Shown: one piece after another, positions 62,919 to 64,000 of the stretch
Position numbering within the stretch: position 1 is the first letter of the stretch
How the letters are laid out: each line of letters opens with the position of its first letter
NCBI RefSeq assembly: GCF_001420005.1
Contig: NZ_LJAK01000007.1
Coordinates: forward strand, 62,001-126,000
Reading direction: 5' to 3'
Source: Loktanella sp. 3ANDIMAR09
GTDB lineage: Bacteria; Pseudomonadota; Alphaproteobacteria; Rhodobacterales; Rhodobacteraceae
Length of the DNA: 64,000 nucleotides
Notes under the pieces: generated by a model
Databases searched by the model: none
What the model was told of the DNA's origin: nothing
Seen by the model: the letters and a program-made list of their open reading frames with translations, nothing else
Made by a program: the position numbers and the translations under genes

Positions 62919-64000
62919 GTCTGACGCTCGCGATACGTTTCGCCCGCCGTGAACTGCGCGGCGGTCTGCGCGGGTTCCGCGTCTTTCTCGCCTGTCTCGC
63001 CCTCGGTGTTGCGGCCATCGCCGCCGTTGGCACCGTCCGCGCAGGGATCGAGGCAGGTCTGGCCGAACAGGGTGCAGCCCTGCTGGGCGGCGACGCCGAG
63101 GCCACATTGACCTATCGCTTTGCCACGGATGAAGAACGCGCCTTTTTTGACAGTATCGCGACACAGGTATCGGAAACGGCTGATTTCCGTTCCATGGCTG
63201 TTGTGGGTGACGACCGCGCGCTGACGCAGATCCGCGCCGTGGATGCGGCCTATCCGCTGATCGGCAGCGTCACACTTGACCCGCCCATTCCGCTGGCAGA
63301 GGCGTTGGCCGGCGACGACACGCGCCCCGGTGGTGTCATGGAACGTGTTCTGGCTGACCGATTGGGCCTGTCGCCCGGCGACACCTTTCGGCTCGGGACA
63401 CAGGAATTCGTGTTCACCGCCGTGCTGGACAGCTATCCCGACAACGGCAGCGGCGGATTTTCACTCGGGCCACGCAGCATCGTTCTGACAGACAGTCTCT
63501 CTGACGCTGGCCTGCTGGCGCAGGGCACGTTGTTCGACACCGACTACCGCATGCTCTTGCCCGCCGGGGCTGACCTTGCCGCACTTGAAACGCAGGCCGA
63601 AAGCCGGTTCCGCGACACAGGCCTGCGCTGGCGTGACAGCCGCAACGGGGCCGGCGGCACCGCGCGTTTTGTCGACCGTATCGGCGCGTTTCTGATCCTG
63701 ATCGGCCTGTCGGGCCTCGCCGTGGGCGGTGTCGGCGTCAGCTCTGCCGTGCGCGCCTATCTGGGCGGCAAAACGGGAACGATTGCAACGCTCAAGACGC
63801 TGGGCGCGACACGTGGCACGATCTTTCTGACCTATTTTCTGCAAATCGGGGCTCTGACCTTGCTGGGTATCGCAATCGGTCTGGTGCTGGGTGGCGGCAT
63901 TCCCCTGATGCTTGCCCCCCTGATCGAGGCATCTCTGCCGGTGCCCGCAGATTTCACCGTAGCCCCTGCCCCATTGGCAGAGGCCGCGATCTATGGCGTC
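62915..64000 (+). CDS. ybbP: FtsX-like permease YbbP, cut by window end
   Basis: The first about 362 residues of a large YbbP-type permease (usually about 800). The N-terminal helix RFRVFLACLALGVAAIAAVGTVRAG is followed by a MacB-PCD-like periplasmic domain (AEATLTYRF..., about 50-235). Then come membrane segments FLILIGLSGLAVGGVGVSSAV and LQIGALTLLGIAIGLVLGGGI of an FtsX domain, with the conserved KTGTIATLKTLGATRG coupling loop between. Overlap with ybbA makes them one unit. Confidence 0.93.
   Translation, partial: MSLTLAIRFARRELRGGLRGFRVFLACLALGVAAIAAVGTVRAGIEAGLAEQGAALLGGDAEATLTYRFATDEERAFFDSIATQVSETADFRSMAVVGDDRALTQIRAVDAAYPLIGSVTLDPPIPLAEALAGDDTRPGGVMERVLADRLGLSPGDTFRLGTQEFVFTAVLDSYPDNGSGGFSLGPRSIVLTDSLSDAGLLAQGTLFDTDYRMLLPAGADLAALETQAESRFRDTGLRWRDSRNGAGGTARFVDRIGAFLILIGLSGLAVGGVGVSSAVRAYLGGKTGTIATLKTLGATRGTIFLTYFLQIGALTLLGIAIGLVLGGGIPLMLAPLIEASLPVPADFTVAPAPLAEAAIYGV

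Noticed and set aside
1-64000. tRNA genes, rRNA genes, CRISPR arrays, insertion sequences, prophage
   Set aside because: I looked through all gaps and saw no cloverleaf with a T-loop box, no regularly spaced repeats, no transposase or integrase, and no terminal inverted repeats.

Overview
The window reads as chromosomal DNA of a marine alphaproteobacterium of the family Rhodobacteraceae (Roseobacter group, perhaps near Loktanella/Yoonia). This rests on the GC-rich sequence (over 60 percent by eye), a GcrA cell-cycle regulator, candidate CtrA (TTAA-N7-TTAA) and CcrM (GANTC) sites, a class I lysyl-tRNA synthetase, a DUF1467-methylmalonyl-CoA epimerase pair, and families common in that group (DUF3572, DUF983, DUF1194, DUF4864). 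The placement is by recognition of gene content, not by a search. I see no rRNA, tRNA, CRISPR array, insertion sequence, integrase or phage block. Genes are packed tightly, with many 1- to 4-base overlaps.

Layout. 1-9.3 kb: lepA (partial), a cupin, a small secreted protein, meaB plus an alpha/beta-hydrolase-like gene, rpmB, hrpB, a Nudix gene, argF and argD. 9.4-20 kb: a lone ABC-2 permease, gcrA, an SDR, a membrane-anchored exonuclease/endonuclease-family protein, rimO, a YigZ protein, a hemolysin III-like protein, an M48 lipoprotein peptidase, a nitroreductase, an EI24 membrane protein, DUF1467, methylmalonyl-CoA epimerase and a response regulator. 20-30 kb: GNAT/DUF1501/DUF1800 operon, a divergent L,D-transpeptidase, aspS and carB. 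30-44 kb: mostly metabolism (FabH-like synthase, aldo/keto reductase, tdk, cytochrome b561, 2-hydroxyacid dehydrogenase, csaA, proC, M42 peptidase, fasciclin, HAD, folA-thyA) plus a PleD-type diguanylate cyclase gene broken by a frameshift.

44-64 kb: a two-gene Slam (type XI secretion) cassette of a TbpB-like surface lipoprotein and its outer-membrane Slam translocon, then gloA, a DUF1194 protein, acs, a YdcF-like protein, an outer-membrane barrel gene behind tandem CtrA boxes, a large right-handed beta-helix protein without signal peptide, class I lysS, a TerB-like protein, nadD-dacB, ettA, two cold-shock genes, and tesA divergent from ybbA-ybbP (the last cut by the window end).

How the genes link. 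MeaB and methylmalonyl-CoA epimerase serve propionyl-CoA/methylmalonyl-CoA metabolism; acs feeds acetyl-CoA. ArgF, ArgD, CarB and ProC serve arginine, pyrimidine and proline synthesis; Tdk, ThyA and FolA serve thymidylate supply. LepA, L28, RimO, EttA, AspRS, LysRS and the cold-shock proteins serve translation. DacB, the L,D-transpeptidase and the Slam cassette serve the envelope.

The less ordinary material is: the Slam cassette; the DUF1800-DUF1501-GNAT operon with a Tat signal on only one partner; the frameshifted pleD; tandem CtrA sites; a two-copy intercistronic hairpin element; perfect TCGCGA-centred palindromes sharing an identical 18-mer 22 kb apart; and five convergent gene pairs whose stop codons share one CTAG.
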